DNA of 64,000 nucleotides from positions 258,526 through 322,525 of the forward strand of contig JXTB01000205.1 of the NCBI GenBank assembly GCA_002914805.1, given 5' to 3'. A model generated the notes under the pieces. The model was not told the DNA's origin, searched no databases, and worked only from the letters and a program-made list of their open reading frames with translations. This stretch comes from Parasponia andersonii. Its lineage: Eukaryota; Streptophyta; Magnoliopsida; Rosales; Cannabaceae. Position 1 is the stretch's first letter. Each line of letters begins with the position of its first letter. The translations under genes and the position numbers were made by a program. Positions 32,301-46,739 of the stretch are shown one piece after another.

Positions 32301-35300
32301 TGGGCAAAGTGTGGAGAAGTCTTTTGCTTCTTTTCTCACGCCTTTTGGGCAACTTCTTTTAATTAATTAATTATTTATTTGTTTAATTTAGGAATAAAAT
32401 TTATGTTTTTAATTTGGTTAATTAATTAATTAATTAGGGTGAGGTACCAATCTGGGTTGGACATTTGGATGACTGGCAGTGATAAATAATACTTTAGTGG
32501 AATTTGGTTGGAGGTGAGAGTCAGTTTAAGGGAAAATTATGGCTTTTGTGCACCTGGTGAGTCGGTTAAACAAAAAGATTACTACGTGTCCCTATCGGGG
32601 ATGACTTTGTCCTTTTTTTTTCTTATTCTTTTTTCAGGTAATCCAGGGATGGCTTTGTCTCTTTACTCATGTGTCAGTTCTCTTTTATGTCCTTTATAAA
32701 ATAAAAAAATTAAATGCTAAAGGGTCTTTTGTGGCCAACTTTTTGAAAACAATTTAGGGAGAAAAAAGATTCTCAATAAAGTTTGGTAATTCATTACAAT
32801 TATTCTAGACCAACAAAGTTTGACACCAGTTAATAAAGTGATTAACGCTAGTACCTTATAAGGGAGAATGACACTGTGGCCATGGGAAAATTAGTCTATT
32901 CCTTTTGTCAAATTTTCTTTTCTAATATAGACTTTATAATGGTCTGTCCAGCAGTTTGCAGACCAAGTTTTTAATTATATATAATAGCATTTCATGTTAT
33001 TTGGACTCTAATTTTGTTTCTATAGCTATAGAAAACACATTTCCGGTAAATGTTGATTTCTTATTCTATGGTTTGATGTGACTCTGAATTTTGTATATGC
33101 TTATATTCTCGAGGATTTATCTTTGTTCGATGAATAATACATAGGTTTTTCCGAGAAAAAATAAAAAGAAACACATCACTAGTTAGCGTTTTTTAATTTT
33201 TAATACATAAACTCGATTTACATGCTTTAATTTCTGGTACGGAAAAATTTTAAAATTTAAGAGAGTTTTTATTCTTATGATAACAATGTGTCGACCCTCA
33301 ATTCTTCTAGGATTCTTGAGAAATTCTAGTTAAATTAATTTATGTATAAATTTATTAAAAATTGTATGTCTTTTTAAAGGGTTCAGCCATTTTTTAAATT
33401 ATGTTACGATTGAAGATCCACAAATTAACAATTTGCTGGAAATAAAATGTGATACCGTTAAGGAAATAATTCCAGGAACCACACATGAGAATAACATGAA
33501 AAGTCCCCTAATCTCTTTTTTTTTAAAAAAAAAAATCACCCGATGAATTTGCAGATGTGACCATAATTTTCTTTAACTTTATAAAGACCATATTTTATTT
33601 CGTTTCATTTCACGGCCTAAATTTTAAAAAATAAAAAATAAAAAAAGAGAGAAATTTGCAGGCATTAGGTGTAGAAGCTATTCTAACGATTTTCGGCATC
33701 ACAAAGGCCAAAATTAAATTTTAAAGACAAGAGTGTGAATCTAATAGAAATCACTTCACGAATTTGTAGCCAATTTGTATTTTTCAATTGAACTACTATT
33801 TGCTTTAAGAGTCAAGTAGTCAAAATTATGGCTTTTGTGCAAAATAAATATTTGCTAAGTTATGTTTCCCTTGAAATGAAAATTAAACGACTAATCTTTC
33901 TTAAATTGGAAAGCCAGACCCACTAGTTCATGAAAAAGTCCAAAACACCCTAGATCGATCATCTTTTTTACATAATAATTTGATCGTATATTTGATAATG
34001 ATTGCGTCATATAATATGATAAAATCATCTTATACTTTTATTACCAGTTTAAAATTTAAAAGTTCATATGTCACGTGGTACACGACGATAAGACTAATTT
34101 TATTGATTAAAGAAATACGTGGGTTTACATTTTTCAAGGGGAAAAAAAATAAAATAGGTCTAGTTTATTGTTTACAAGGGAGAAATTGCTATTATTATTA
34201 TTATTATTATTATTATTGTTGTTGTTGTTTTAGATGACAAGGGATAAAATTTTTATTTGCTGAAAGAAAAAAAAAATGCAGGAGTTAAAANTATTTATTT
34301 TCTAACTATTTAAATTATAGTAACTATTAGAATATGATTTAATGGCTAAAAATAAATATATATAGATAGCAAAAATAAAAATAATTGGATGGGAATATAT
34401 ATATATATAATGAAATTTCAAATATGTTTTTAAAGTTGTACTTTCATAATTTTTTTAAGCTTATTACCTATAGATCATCTTTGAAAATAACAAAAAACTA
34501 AACAGATCGAACATAATTTTATCCTTAAGTCATATGGGTGCACATGATCAATTACAATTTCCATTACAAATTTTACACTCAATAATCAGTTTGTTTGGGA
34601 CAAAATGTGAAGAAAGAACGCTAACATTGCTTTCTTTCTCATTAATTCTAATAAGCCGATAACACATTAAGAATTCATAGGAGAAAATAAGGAGTGATGT
34701 AAACTACATGACGCATATATACGTAAATTTTAAACCTTATTAATATTATTCTTCAGCATTGATCTTATGGATTTCAATCAGATTTCTAATAGTTTTTTCT
34801 TGAAAGAGTTTTTAAATAGGGTTTTTGGCATGACTGATTTTGTATTATTTGCGATTGGCAAAATAATTTCTGAGTTATTTTTTTGGCAATTAAGTCTCTA
34901 AATTTTAAAAATTTTAGCAATTAAGTTATTTTCAGAAGTAATCATTAAAATATTAGATGAAATTGAGCATTTTCAAACCTCAAAATCAATATTTTAGTGA
35001 CATTAGACGAATTAGAATGAAAATAACTAAAAATCAAGTATAATTAACAACATAGTATAAAAAAAATTAAAAAAAGAAAAAAAAATTCTCTTAAAATTTA
35101 AAAAAATTCTCTTAAAATTTCTTTCTATATCTACTCCAACCTAATTCGTGTTTGTGAAATACTAATTTATTTCACTTAAATATTCATAAAAATTTTAACA
35201 TTAACAAATAAAAAAGATTTAATTGCCAATATGAGTAATGATAGACACAAATTTTACATACAAAAGCACACACGATGATGTAGCATGCATATTTTTACCA

Positions 35301-36480
35301 ATTATGCAACTGATATAGTCCCGCTTTAAAAATACATGAATAATTAAAAAATATATCATATTATTGTGCGTGATTTTTGTATGTAAATTATGTGTGTCCT
35401 TAGCAGTATTTTTGCCAAAAATTTTAAAAAATAAAAAACCTAATTAGCAACAATAAATACTAATGTATGCTTGGAATTTAATAGGAATTAATGGTCACGT
35501 ACTATTGAGCTCACTCAAACTCAAAGTCTCCTAATTAAGATTTCATATTTTAGTTAACCCACGCAAAGCATGACGCATGACCATCATTTTTATATTGTTA
35601 TTTACAAGCCTATTTAATATTTTGTGTGACTCAAATAAGGATTGAAACCTACGTGACATTTTTTTTTTAAGCCCTGCATGAGTGATAGCACTGTACACCT
35701 TTGACTTTGGCAATCTCATAAGTGATAAGCTTAACATATATATACTCATCGCAACAATATTATATTTTCTTTTGCTTAGACAAAAAAGTGCAAAATCATT
35801 AGAATTTGCTCTGTTGTTTCTGGCTGCTATAATTACTGCATTCATCAAATATTCAAAGCCTGTAGTCAAGGCTGGCAGGAAAATAAATTCTCTAAGGTAA
35901 CATTTAAAGCCGTGGGACAACATGAGAGTATTTACGCCAGTAGGATTTATAGTTCAAATTGTTATATATATCTAAAGTTGGGTTGAGATCACTGTAGATG
36001 AACAGTGATATTTTTTTTTTCCTTTTTTTCATTATGTTTTTATCTTTTGGTGCGTTGAGGAGGGGTTGTACGTGTGGTCTCTTTGACAATTTCACGGGGA
36101 TTTTTTTTAATTCAGTTTATGTCCCCAAAATTGTTGCTTAGCCGAGTGTAGAGGTGTTCAAAATAACTGTCAAATTGTGGAATCCGCCCAATCTAATTCA
36201 AATCGCACCGAACCATGCAGATTAGCCTCTTAAATGATTGATTATGAATTAGAAACTGTAAAAGCTAAATTGACTGATTTGGTTATCGGTTTAAACAAAA
36301 TAGTCCGTTTAAAACCAACCCAGCCAGTAACATGAATCTTTTTTAGAAAAATTATATATATATATATTATATATATGTATAGGTCAGTCATTAATTTAAA
36401 GTTTGAGCCCAAGTGATACATATAACACATTGCTTCTAAGCCCATTGAGCCCAATGCTACTTATCTATTTAGCCCGTTAA
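32301..36480. other. Non-coding, AT-rich
   Basis: Long stretch without a credible gene. It contains TTAA-rich low complexity (32340-32440), a compound (ATT)n(GTT)n microsatellite at 34190-34229, one undetermined base at 34291, and (TA)n near 36354-36377. Short open frames (for example minus 35543-35923) have no recognisable domain and biased composition. Confidence 0.55.
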
Positions 36481-36898
36481 CACTTAGGGTTTTATAACTT
36501 TATCATTCCCTAACAAGCTAGCTATGCTAACACACTCATACAACCTCTTGCGTTCCTCGACATCGACATTTGGCAAACATTTCCTCTATTACTCTGTTCA
36601 TAGTTTTCTCTCTCAGAATTCAACCACAATCAATATAGCTAGCTATTTCTTCTCTCTTTCACTCACTGTCACCACAGTCAGTCAGTCACTCACTCACTGT
36701 CTCTCGCGTTCAATCTTGCTCACCTAAACACCCAGTTACTTGTACTCCCATGGTCACTTACTCACTGTCATCTTCCTCCCATCGACGTCGAAGTAGTTGA
36801 GCTCTCTCAATTTCAATCTCGCCATCTTATCAACACCATCTTCTTCTGGTTCACTCGCACAACTCCCGTCAACGCTGTCAACTCCAGCACTAGCTTGC
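36481..36898. other. Unrecognised CT/CA-rich segment abutting the Helitron remnant
   Basis: This 0.4-kb stretch is richer in C than its surroundings, with CACTCA/GTCAGT repeats around 36660-36740. It ends exactly where helicase-like coding begins at about 36899. It could be flanking DNA at a truncation break or captured sequence. Confidence 0.4.
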
Positions 36899-39497
36899 TC
36901 GAAGAAAATGGATTTATTAATTATAAACATAGAAATACTATATTTTACATACAAAAAGAAAATATTAAACGAGATAATAGATTTGTAGTCCCTTATAATA
37001 AATACATATGCTTAAAATTTTATACTTATATAAATGTTAAAATATGTTCACAATCAATATTAATATAATATTTCTTTAAATATCTAACAGAAGGTCCAAA
37101 CAAAATAAGAGCAGTAATAAAAGATAATATCTGTACAGAATTGTATTGACAAATTATTTACAAAGAAATAGGTGAAATAAAAAATTACATTAATTATCGG
37201 CACATAACATTGTATGAAGCTATGTAGAGATTATATGAATATTCCATGTACCACAGAAATTCAGCAATATAAAGATTAACAATCCATTTACTATATGTGC
37301 AAAATATAAGATTTCATTCAAATCAACAACTTGATAACGTAATCAGACAATCAGAAATTCCCAAAAAATAATTAACAGAATGGATGGAAATAAATAAATT
37401 TAATACAGAAACTAGACTACTATCATACATATAATTTTCCACTAAATGAGTATAAAATAATAAAGATAAAATTTGGACTCCTAGAAAATCTAAATACTCA
37501 ATTAGACGAACTATTTATATCTACCCAAATTCTAGATAATTATATTATTTGAAGCTACTGTTAGATCATCAAAAAGGTGCAACAAGTTTTGAATCTTTAC
37601 TAATTATTAACAATATAACATATTCAACAAATCAAATAGCATATAATGTATTAGGTTTATTAGGAGATGATAAAGAATGGAATGAATCAATATTGGAAGC
37701 TTTATTTTGGTCAATATCGTATCAATTACGACAACTATTTGCTATAATTTTATTATTTTATAACATTAATAATCTAACAACATTACTTGAAAATCATTAG
37801 AAACTCATTGACAGAAGATATTTCACACAGAATTAAATCCTTATTCAATAATCCAAAATTTCAAATTCCCAAAAATGAATTATACAATTATGTGTTGTAC
37901 AAATTAGAAAAACAACTAAACTTAAATTCATCAACCTTGACCAATTTTCATTTACCTTTACCAATGAGAACATTAATTGATGATTTGAATAACATAATCT
38001 TGCGAGAAGAACTTGACTACGACATCAATAAATTAAAAGAAGAAAATATTATTTACAAAATATAAATGATGAACAATGTTATATTTATGAACAAATTATT
38101 GAATCATTAAACAAAAAAAAAAACCTATTCTTTGCCTATGGATATCGAGGCACTAGAAAGACTTATTTATATAATATAATTATTACAAAAATCAAATCAA
38201 ATAATAAAATTGTATTAGCAATTGCATCATTTAAAATAGCCTCATTATTATTACCTAAAGGCAGAACTGCATATTTCAGATTATAAATATCTTTGTTAAC
38301 TGACAAATTTTCTACTTACCATATCAAAAAAGGACTCAATTAGCAAAATTAATCGAAAAAGCAACACTAATATTATGGGATGAAATACCAATGAATAAAA
38401 AATATTGTTTCAAAACTTTGGATAAAACAGTATAAGATTTAAAAAATAATTTTAATCAACCTTTTGGTAAAATGACAATTATATTAGGTGGTGATTTTAG
38501 ATAATTTTAACCCGTTATCACTGTCAAAACAAAATAATACATAATAAATATAAGTATAAATAATTATTATCTGTGGTCACATTTTAAATTATTATCCCTA
38601 ATAGAAAATATGAGACTTAAAATCCTAAACATTACATAATAAGAAAAAAAATTCTAAAATTTTTAAAATGAATATTAAGTATTGAAAATGGTACTGCAAA
38701 AAGAATACAAAATTCTAAAAGTAAAGATATAACATAGTTTAAAGTACCAGAAAAATATATAATACAATATGAATCAAATCCAATCCAAAAATTTTTTAAA
38801 TTAATATACAATAATCATGAATTTTTTTAATAATATTAACTATATATAACACAGGGCAATAATAACCCAAAAAAAAAACAACATATTATATAAATAAATA
38901 TATACTATTACTAATACTAAATGAATTAAAAAATTATTATAGTTATGATACAATAATAGATTCAATTGAAAACATTCATGAACTCAATTTATTGCCACAA
39001 AATTTTTTACACATTTTAAAATTCAATGGCATACCATCACACAAATTAAATCTTAAAGTTGAAACTCCAATAATCTTATTTTGGAATTTAGATCAATCAA
39101 CGGACTATGCAACGGTACACGACTTATTATTATACAATTACTAAATAGAATTATAGAAGGCCAAATAATAAATTCAAATAATGAAAATGAAAAAAATATA
39201 CATTCCAAGAATAAAAATGATTGTAAATGAATCAAGATGGCCATTTCTCTTAAAAAGATGACAATTTCCTATAAAAACATTATGCAACGATAATAAACAA
39301 AAGACAGGTACAATCATTAAACAAACTAGGTATTTATTTAGAGAATAAAATTTTTACACATGGTCAATTGTATGTAGCTTTCTCGCGAGTAACAACTTCT
39401 AAAGGATTATACATATTAATAAATGAATCCATCAATAAATATCCAAATTATATTAAAAATATAGTTTATAAAGAATATTTATATAATATAATGTAAG
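36899..39497 (+). pseudogene. Helitron Pif1-like helicase (decayed)
   Basis: The translated fragments follow Helitron helicase order. First is a YNKYICLKFYTYINVKICSQ segment (about 36990-37055), then LRLLLLHVKGATSF-like LKLLLDHQKGATSFESL (about 37552-37600), then LGLLGDDKEWNESILEA and QLRQLFAIILLF. Next is a Walker A-like GYRGTRKTYLYN (about 38139-38175), a Walker B-like LILWDEIPM (about 38368-38394) and MTIILGGDFR (about 38472-38501). The C-terminal GQLYVAFSRVTTSKGLYIL (about 39360-39417) comes last. At least ten stops or frame changes interrupt it. In Walker A two glycines are replaced by arginine, so the ATP site is damaged. Confidence 0.85.
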
Positions 39498-39639
39498 TAT
39501 AAACCTAATACTATTAACTAAATATTAATAAACCTTATATTAATGTAGATTTATATATACATTTCTAATCATTTTGTACAAAAGACCTTTAATTATTATT
39601 AATACTATTTCTATTTTACTATTTTTTTTCCCCATTTTA

Positions 39640-41780
39640 CAGTTAAAAAAACGGCAACACTAATATGGCCTCTCAAGCCAAACGAAATTTATGAAGGAAT
39701 TGAAGTTCACATTAGTAAGCTATGACATAACAACAACTACACAACTGAGTGATTGATAAATATAGATTGCATTTTAATTGATCACAAGATGAAAAAAATA
39801 TCAAATTACTTCATGTCATATTTTATTATTATTTAATATAATTAATGCATATATTCCTTTGGTATATTTAACATTATATAATATCATATAATAATCGAAT
39901 AATTTTTTCTACAACGTAGCATGAAATAATCTACGGAACAATTAAAACTCGAGATGCAGATCACATATCATAATAGATTATCGAAGGACAAGTATACCAA
40001 ATTAATAATTTCAATATCGCACTAAATAAACTAAAATACAAAGTTATTCCTCTTGCCGCAATGCTTCAATTTGCCAGAGCAACTTTTTTCACTCTAATAG
40101 CAACCTCAACAATAAATTTTCCAATGCACAAATTTTATTTCGTAAATTCGATCAACTATCTTCCAAAATAGATGTCCATGACATTTTATAAGGTATTATT
40201 ATTTTCTTATTAATAATTACACAAATTCTCAAATCCTAATCCTTTTATTTATTTCTGTTTTTTCCTTTTTAATAACAGATGTTATTGGAATGTTAATATA
40301 AATATAAGACTTAAGAAGAGACAAAAATAAAGAGAAAAATGATACCAAGACAACCGCTAAAGATATGAAACATTAGGTAATTAATTATTTATTACTAAAA
40401 TACACGCATTAAAAAAAATCTTATTTTTTAATTCTAATCATGCTTTAATATAATTTATTTTTATTCTATAAGCGAAAAATTGCAAATCACTTTATGGAGA
40501 GAAACGATAAAAAACTTTAATGCAGATATTCTACGAACGATAGAAAAATCAATCATAATCATCTTTACATTGATGATTGTAAAATAATATTTAGGTAATA
40601 AATAATTATATTTTGTCTATATATATAAAACTATTCATTTTTCACTTTAAATTATATACTAACTAAAATAAGTTTTTGTACTAAACAGGAAATATATATG
40701 TTGTGAATACGGATGCAATGATATATTATATAAACATTGATATAGCGGAAACTAATATATTAAAAAAAGGGTAATAACTACCTCTTATACTTCTTTCATT
40801 TATAAAATAAAAAATAAAATCTCATTCTATTTAGTTTAATTCAGTATTAACCTTTATGTTGTTTTTTTTTTTTATCAATCTATCATTCAGATTTTAATAT
40901 ATATTACAGCATGTTGAATTCCTTTTAGCTCCTATTCTGAGAAAAATAAAACCACTAGAGTAACAAAAATTATAAAATAGAAAAATAATTACAGAATTAA
41001 ACTATTTGGATCATCTAAACCAACAAGTTAGTACAAATATAATAATATTAATAAAAATACTATTTTATGTCATAATTTAAACTAATATCAAATTTTATAT
41101 TTTTTTTACTTTTAACAAATCAAATTTACGGTAAAACCAACAATATTTCAATTTAAAGTGCATCAAGATGGATATTACAATTCATACTCCCAGTGTTATA
41201 GGCAAGTCTGTGAAGCAAAAAATAAATGGTAGTACGATACACATGGTCCTTTCACATCAATTCTAACTTTATGGTACAACGCATAATTAAAGAATTTATA
41301 TTAGCATTTCTTTGACTAATTCACTCATTAAAAAAATAATTTATAAGATCAATTATTAATCAAAATATTTTTTCTTATTCTTTATACTATACTCATTCCC
41401 TACATTATTATTTCCATAGATACAAATTAAATACCAAAATCCAAGATGAATAGGATACACCATCATCACAATATTTGGAAAAATGGCTCAAGCTCTAATA
41501 AAAAAATCATGCTCAGTTCTAATAATACAAGAAAATTACATTGATCTAATAATATTGTTACTAATAATCGAGTAACTATGTGGATAAAAAAATTATTTTA
41601 AGTTTATTACAGAACCAGAAAAGCCTTAATTGATACAATTATATTAAAAATATTTGATGATGACAAGTTCACTATATTATTACTTTCACCACTACTAGTT
41701 ATCCCTAAAATAGAAGTAATACCAACCGTACTACTAGATCCAAAAATACCTGATCCAAAGAAAATTACAAAAAGGTAAAA
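39640..41780 (+). pseudogene. RPA1-like single-strand DNA-binding gene of the Helitron (decayed)
   Basis: Pieces in RPA70 order are visible. IEVHISKL and DCILIDHKMKKIS are OB-fold A-like (about 39705-39800). IIEGQVYQINNFNIALNK is at about 39978-40030, DVIGM at about 40280 and LQITLWRETIKNF at about 40483-40522. A zinc-region-like KVHQDGYYNSYSQCYRQVC is at about 41157-41212, then RYKLNTKIQDE and a C-terminal segment. Frames are broken throughout. In complete elements this protein is thought to help Helitron replication by coating single strands. Confidence 0.65.
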
Positions 41781-42048
41781 AAAAATTACTATTAATTTAT
41801 GCTTAATTTTAAAAATTATAAAACATCTTATTCATTATTTAAATAATAATTTTTAAATAATTTTATATCAAAAATAATATCGACAAAAGAATCAAGAAAA
41901 CAAAAATTAATCAAATAATCTATTTATTTATATATAAAAATAAATACCTCATCTTTTAACAATAAAAATTCCTTATTTTTCTTCTTTAAGAAAAAATTTT
42001 ATTTAATTTTTTCTTTCTTATCCTGATATTTTTTCCCCATTATTTACA
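41781..42048. other. Non-coding AT-rich spacer
   Basis: Nothing recognisable; it may hold the lost 3' end of the Helitron. Confidence 0.4.
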
Positions 42049-42061
42049 AGAAATACAACTT

Positions 42062-42720
42062 TTGCCGATGCAATATAAATAATATGTTAACATATAAATG
42101 TTTTATCAACGAGTTATAGATTTATGCGTAAGCATATGTGTCTTAAAAAAAAATCAGCAGAATATATATTTGTGAATGCTCTTTTGAGTAAGCTAAAGTG
42201 AAGTATTTTTTTATATTTTTTTTCATATATACATTTGCCGACGCATTTCAGACATTTGCTCGGTGAAGGATTGCTCCAAAAAAATATCTCCCACGAAAGG
42301 AAAATTTTGGACGCTTATTTATTTTTTATAAAATTTTAAATATCGTTTGTCGGTGTTTTATTAGTGTTACATCAGCAAAAGTTGGGCATTTTCTTATTTT
42401 TTTATATATTTTTTTTATTATCTATACTTTTACCGATGCATCTTTGAATTTGCATCGATAAAAGATTACTCCACAAAAAATTTCCTGCGAAATATAAATT
42501 TTGGGCGCGTATTTATTTTTCCCCAATATGTTGTAGAATTTGTATCGGTAAAGGACTGTCCCAAAAAGATGAAATTTTTAAATATATTTTGTCGACATAT
42601 TGTTGAATGTGCTTCGGTAAAAGTCAAGTAATTTTTTAAATTTTTATTATTTTAGTACCTATATATTTTTTATTTTTTCTATTATCTACACATTTCCCAT
42701 ATCGTTTTTGCGTCGGCAAA
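42062..42720. repeat. Left subterminal repeat cluster of the CACTA-like element
   Basis: Variants of TTTGCCGACGCA followed by a TTTG...TCGGTAAAGG half recur at about 42061, 42235, 42346, 42430, 42537 and 42590. Spacing is about 55-110 bp, with TTTTATTTTT spacers. Confidence 0.65.
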
Positions 42721-42764
42721 ACTTGAGTATTTCTTAGTTTTTTTTTTATTCGTTTTATCTATAA

Positions 42765-44107
42765 GCTCTTTTAGTCATAGTAAAAAGAATAAATTTGAAA
42801 ATAATAATAATAATAATTTTGACTATTTTCAAAGGTTTCTTTATTGTGGTTTTATTGGAACTACTTTTATTTAAGTTGCTTGAGATTAGATGATTTGCAA
42901 TTGATTTTTAGTTGCATATGGTAGGAGAAGTATCTTATTCATATAATTTTAGCTGAAATTTCAATTTTAGTATTTAAGTTTTCATATTACATTTTTATCT
43001 TAGAAATGTTTAAATTTGTGAAATGTATTATTTATTTCTCTCAACTATTATAGAAAATATTGCATTAAAATTTATATATAAAATTAATGTTGTTGTGATC
43101 AAATATGCCTTATATTTGAAGAAATGCTTTATGTGGTAGTGCTACATAGTCATTTGGACTTCACTTATGTAGAGCATTAACATGCTAATTATTTTTGCTC
43201 TCGCATTAACATGCTAATTACAAGGGCTTACTTATGTGAGTTGTTGAAAAAAAAAAGCTAAATTATGATATATTACTAAATTCTCAAATTTGATTTTCTT
43301 TGGTATGCATTGAGAATATCTACACTTGTACATATTAGTTTGATTGTTTATTTACTAGAAATTATATTTTTTGTTATGTTTTCTATTTAATGGGAATTAA
43401 TTTGAAATTATGTTATTATAATTTGTTGTTTTCTAGTTTTTTTTAATAATAATGGGAAATCGGTTGTGCCCTTATCACTATATTTCTCGAAATCATCTAT
43501 AAATTTCCTAACACTATTTTGTGTCATCATAAGTCTTTTATTAGTTCTCGGTGCTCTTTTAATCACAACAAAAAGAATAAATTTGAAAACGAAAAAAAAT
43601 CTAATTTTGACTTTTTCAAATATTGTTTCATTCTTGTTTCATTGAAACTACTCTTGTTTAAGAAGCTTGAGACAAGATGATTTACAATTAGTCTTTCGTT
43701 GAGTATGGTACGAAGAATACCTAATTCATATAATTCAAGCTAAAATTTTAGTTTTAATTTTTAAATTTTCATATTATATTTTTATCTAAAAAATGTTCAA
43801 ATATGTGAAAAATATTGTTTATTTCTCTTAATTGTTACAGAGAATATTGCATTAAACTTTCTATTAATATTAATGTTGTTGCGATCATATATGCCTTATA
43901 TTTGAAGAAATGCTTTATATAGTGGTGTTACCTAATAAATTGGACTACACTTATGTGGAACATTAATATGCTATTACTTTTTTTTTTTCGCTCTCACGTT
44001 AACATGCTAATTGAAAAGGATAGTTTATGTGAGAATTTCTTTTGAAAAAATAAAATCCAAAGTTTGATATATTACTAAATTCTCAAATTAGAATTTCTTA
44101 GATATGC
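42765..44107. repeat. Two diverged direct copies of about 540 bp
   Basis: Copy A (about 42765-43306) and copy B (about 43551-44107) share long blocks in the same order, such as AAAAAGAATAAATTTGAAAA, GCCTTATATTTGAAGAAATG and GATATATTACTAAATTCTCA. They are separated by about 245 bp of unrelated sequence. Confidence 0.85.
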
Positions 44108-46739
44108 CACTACAAAAATTTAAGTCTATAGTTGCAATTGAGCACAATATTTATAAAAAAAAGGGTTACCATTGTTCTTTTTTTCGTAGCATAAATGGAA
44201 ACAATTTTTGTAAGGTTACATATTAAAAGTACAAATACAAAATAATATATTTATTTGATTTCATTAGTCAAAATGTAAAATATTACACAAAGCTATTTTT
44301 GTTTTTGTTTTTTTTGATAAACTACGTAAAGCTACATTAGTAGGACCTTAACAAAATTTGAAATTACCTTTTTAATTAAATACATTTCCACTAACAAATT
44401 TTATAAAATAAAATTCAACTAAAATCTGGAAAATAAGAGAGGGAAAATGTACATTTGACAAGGAAGTAAATATTTCATCGAAAGGGAAATCAATTCCCCT
44501 CCCCTAACCCTCCCCAACTAGCTACAACATCAAATTTCTCACACCCCAACCCTCCTCACTGAGCTACAACCAAAGATTTCCTCAGATCTACTCAATCGAG
44601 GTAGCCAAAAATCACCCAGCTCCATCACATGGAACTCAATTTTCGAGTCCTCCACGGCTCATTAACGCCTCTGGTTTTGAAACCTTGTTTTGATTTGAGA
44701 CAAGTTTTAGTGTTAGTTCTATTTATTGTTTCACTTTTGTTCAGAATCTGAAATGATCTAGTAGAAAAATGAAGCTTCCTCTAATTTTTGTAGAGATATA
44801 GCTATGAACCCCTTTGGTTCACTAATTCCATGTGTTTCAGGTGTTTTTCTTATTCTTTCATGAATTGAATTTTTTTTTTTTTTCAAATCTTGGATTCTAA
44901 GTTTAAAGTGAATTTTGTGGTGGACCCTCTTTTGATTTACTCGTGTATGTTAAATCATGTTGTGGTAGTTATTGTGATTTTAGACATTGCCAGTCCAATT
45001 TGGGCTCTATGAGTTAGCTCTGATTTTTTTAATGGATAAAATCTAAGATCCAAAATGGTGCCAAAACTAGACTCTGGAACTCCAACCTTCACGTATTGTG
45101 CAAATGATTTCTACTTGTTTGAAATGACTTCATTTCTTGTTTTCTTAAGAATCGTTTAATGTGCCATGTTATTCTTAGAGCATTTTTGTTTTTTTTTGGG
45201 TTTGAGCAAACTTACTTATTGATTTTTGTTGTCTATTTTTATCGATGGAAATGTTAAAAACTCTCTCGCTAGATCTACGGAGTCCCAAGTTCTCTATTGA
45301 CTTATTTATGTGTTTTAATGGAAAAAGATAGAATTTCTTTTAATTTTTTTTCGTAGCTTTTATTTTTTCTTCTTAGATACTTTCTCAATACTCATACTTA
45401 ATGACTATTAAATTGTGTTTGTGTGTTGTTGGATTCAAATATTTCAACCTTTCTATTTTGAGTCATTTGAAAAATTGAGAAAACTTAGGTGATGAGAATC
45501 CTGCGAGCGAATAATCGCTCAAGAAATAAATGCAGCACATGGAATCGTGGAGACTCCTGCTAATGAACATGAGGATAAGGTGAATGTTTTCCTCTTTTTT
45601 TTTTTTTTTTTTTTTTGGTAATCTTTATATGTTTTAGTTATCCAGATTCTTTCTGTTATCTTTAACTTTATATTTGTCTTTTTAACTAATGTGGATATCA
45701 TTTATGAAGGGTAAATTGCATTTGCTCGAAGTGCTTCTAGATTTTCATATCTTTTTTCATTTGCAACAGGGAAGAAAATAGTTTTAGGGAGTTGTATTTT
45801 TCATATTGACTTGTTGTATGAATTAAATAAGCAAATGTATATAGTCAGATCTATTAGTAGTTATACAAATACATTTGGTAGTTAAATATTTTGGAAGTTT
45901 ATTATGTCTTGACTTTATTCTGTATAAAACTAACCTTAAGGTTAGAAGAGTTACATACCTTACTCATGGAGAAGATGCGGTACTGTTGGAATTTCCACAA
46001 GCTGGTAGGGGAAATTTTTATTTGATTAGACTTGATTTTATCTACTAGATTAGTGGATGTTTGACCATTAGATTAATATTTAAAATCTCCTTAAGACTAT
46101 TTTAATAGGTATCCGTTTAACAAGTACTGTAGTGAAGCAATATGTAATAACTAAATCCATAACTTGCCATATGTCAGCCTTGTTTTTATTATTTTGTTGC
46201 TCAGTATGAGACGATACTACGGTAATATGTAAAGGTATTAGAACATAATAGGAAAGCTTGTGCACGCTAAGGCTGAGAAGACAAAGGTGGATGCCAATGA
46301 GTTTGCATCGATGCAATGATTTTCAGGCAAGAAAGACAATGATGACATCTTTTTTGAGATATTCTATTTGTTGATTGGCCTGAATTGAAGAATTTTCTTT
46401 CAAAATAAAAAGAAAAAGAAAAAGAAAAAGAAAAAGAAATAAAAATTAAAGGTCAATATATGATGCCCTGCTTTTGCTTAGTTTAGTGCCAGTTGAAGGA
46501 AATTATGACTTTGAGATAAGAAGTTGGCTCATCTTATTTTAGAATTTTTGAATTAATAGTCTATTCTCTTGGACAAGCTTTCCTCTGACTTATATGTTGT
46601 GCTGTTGGTTTGTTTTGACATCAATAAATAATTATTCAGAATGTATATAATGGCTAATAATTAATTGTGAAATTAACAACTTTTTGTGCATTTTTTTTTT
46701 GGGTAAAAAATCTCCCCACAGAACTCAAAGAATCAATCC
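44108..46739. other. Non-coding interior of the CACTA-like element
   Basis: A C-rich stretch (44480-44660) stands out against AT-rich surroundings and may be captured sequence. T-runs occur near 44870 and 45593-45617, and an (AAAAAG)n microsatellite at about 46407-46438. No coding domain recognised. Confidence 0.5.

Larger units (their letters stand above)
36899..41780 (+). mobile_element. Helitron remnant with helicase and RPA-like gene
   Basis: A decayed Pif1-type helicase is followed in the same orientation by a decayed RPA1-like gene, the pairing seen in autonomous plant Helitrons. The replication-initiator (Rep) part expected upstream is missing, because homology begins abruptly at about 36899 within the segment that follows Rep. 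I could not locate the TC 5' end or the CTRR 3' end with its hairpin. Confidence 0.82.

Noticed and set aside
35543-35923. 126-codon minus-strand frame
   Set aside because: Biased composition in AT-rich DNA, no domain, no nearby gene structure.
44100-44220. CACTACAAAAATTT as the end of a separate CACTA element
   Set aside because: Only one end is visible and no inverted partner was found nearby; kept as a remark in a finding, not as a feature.
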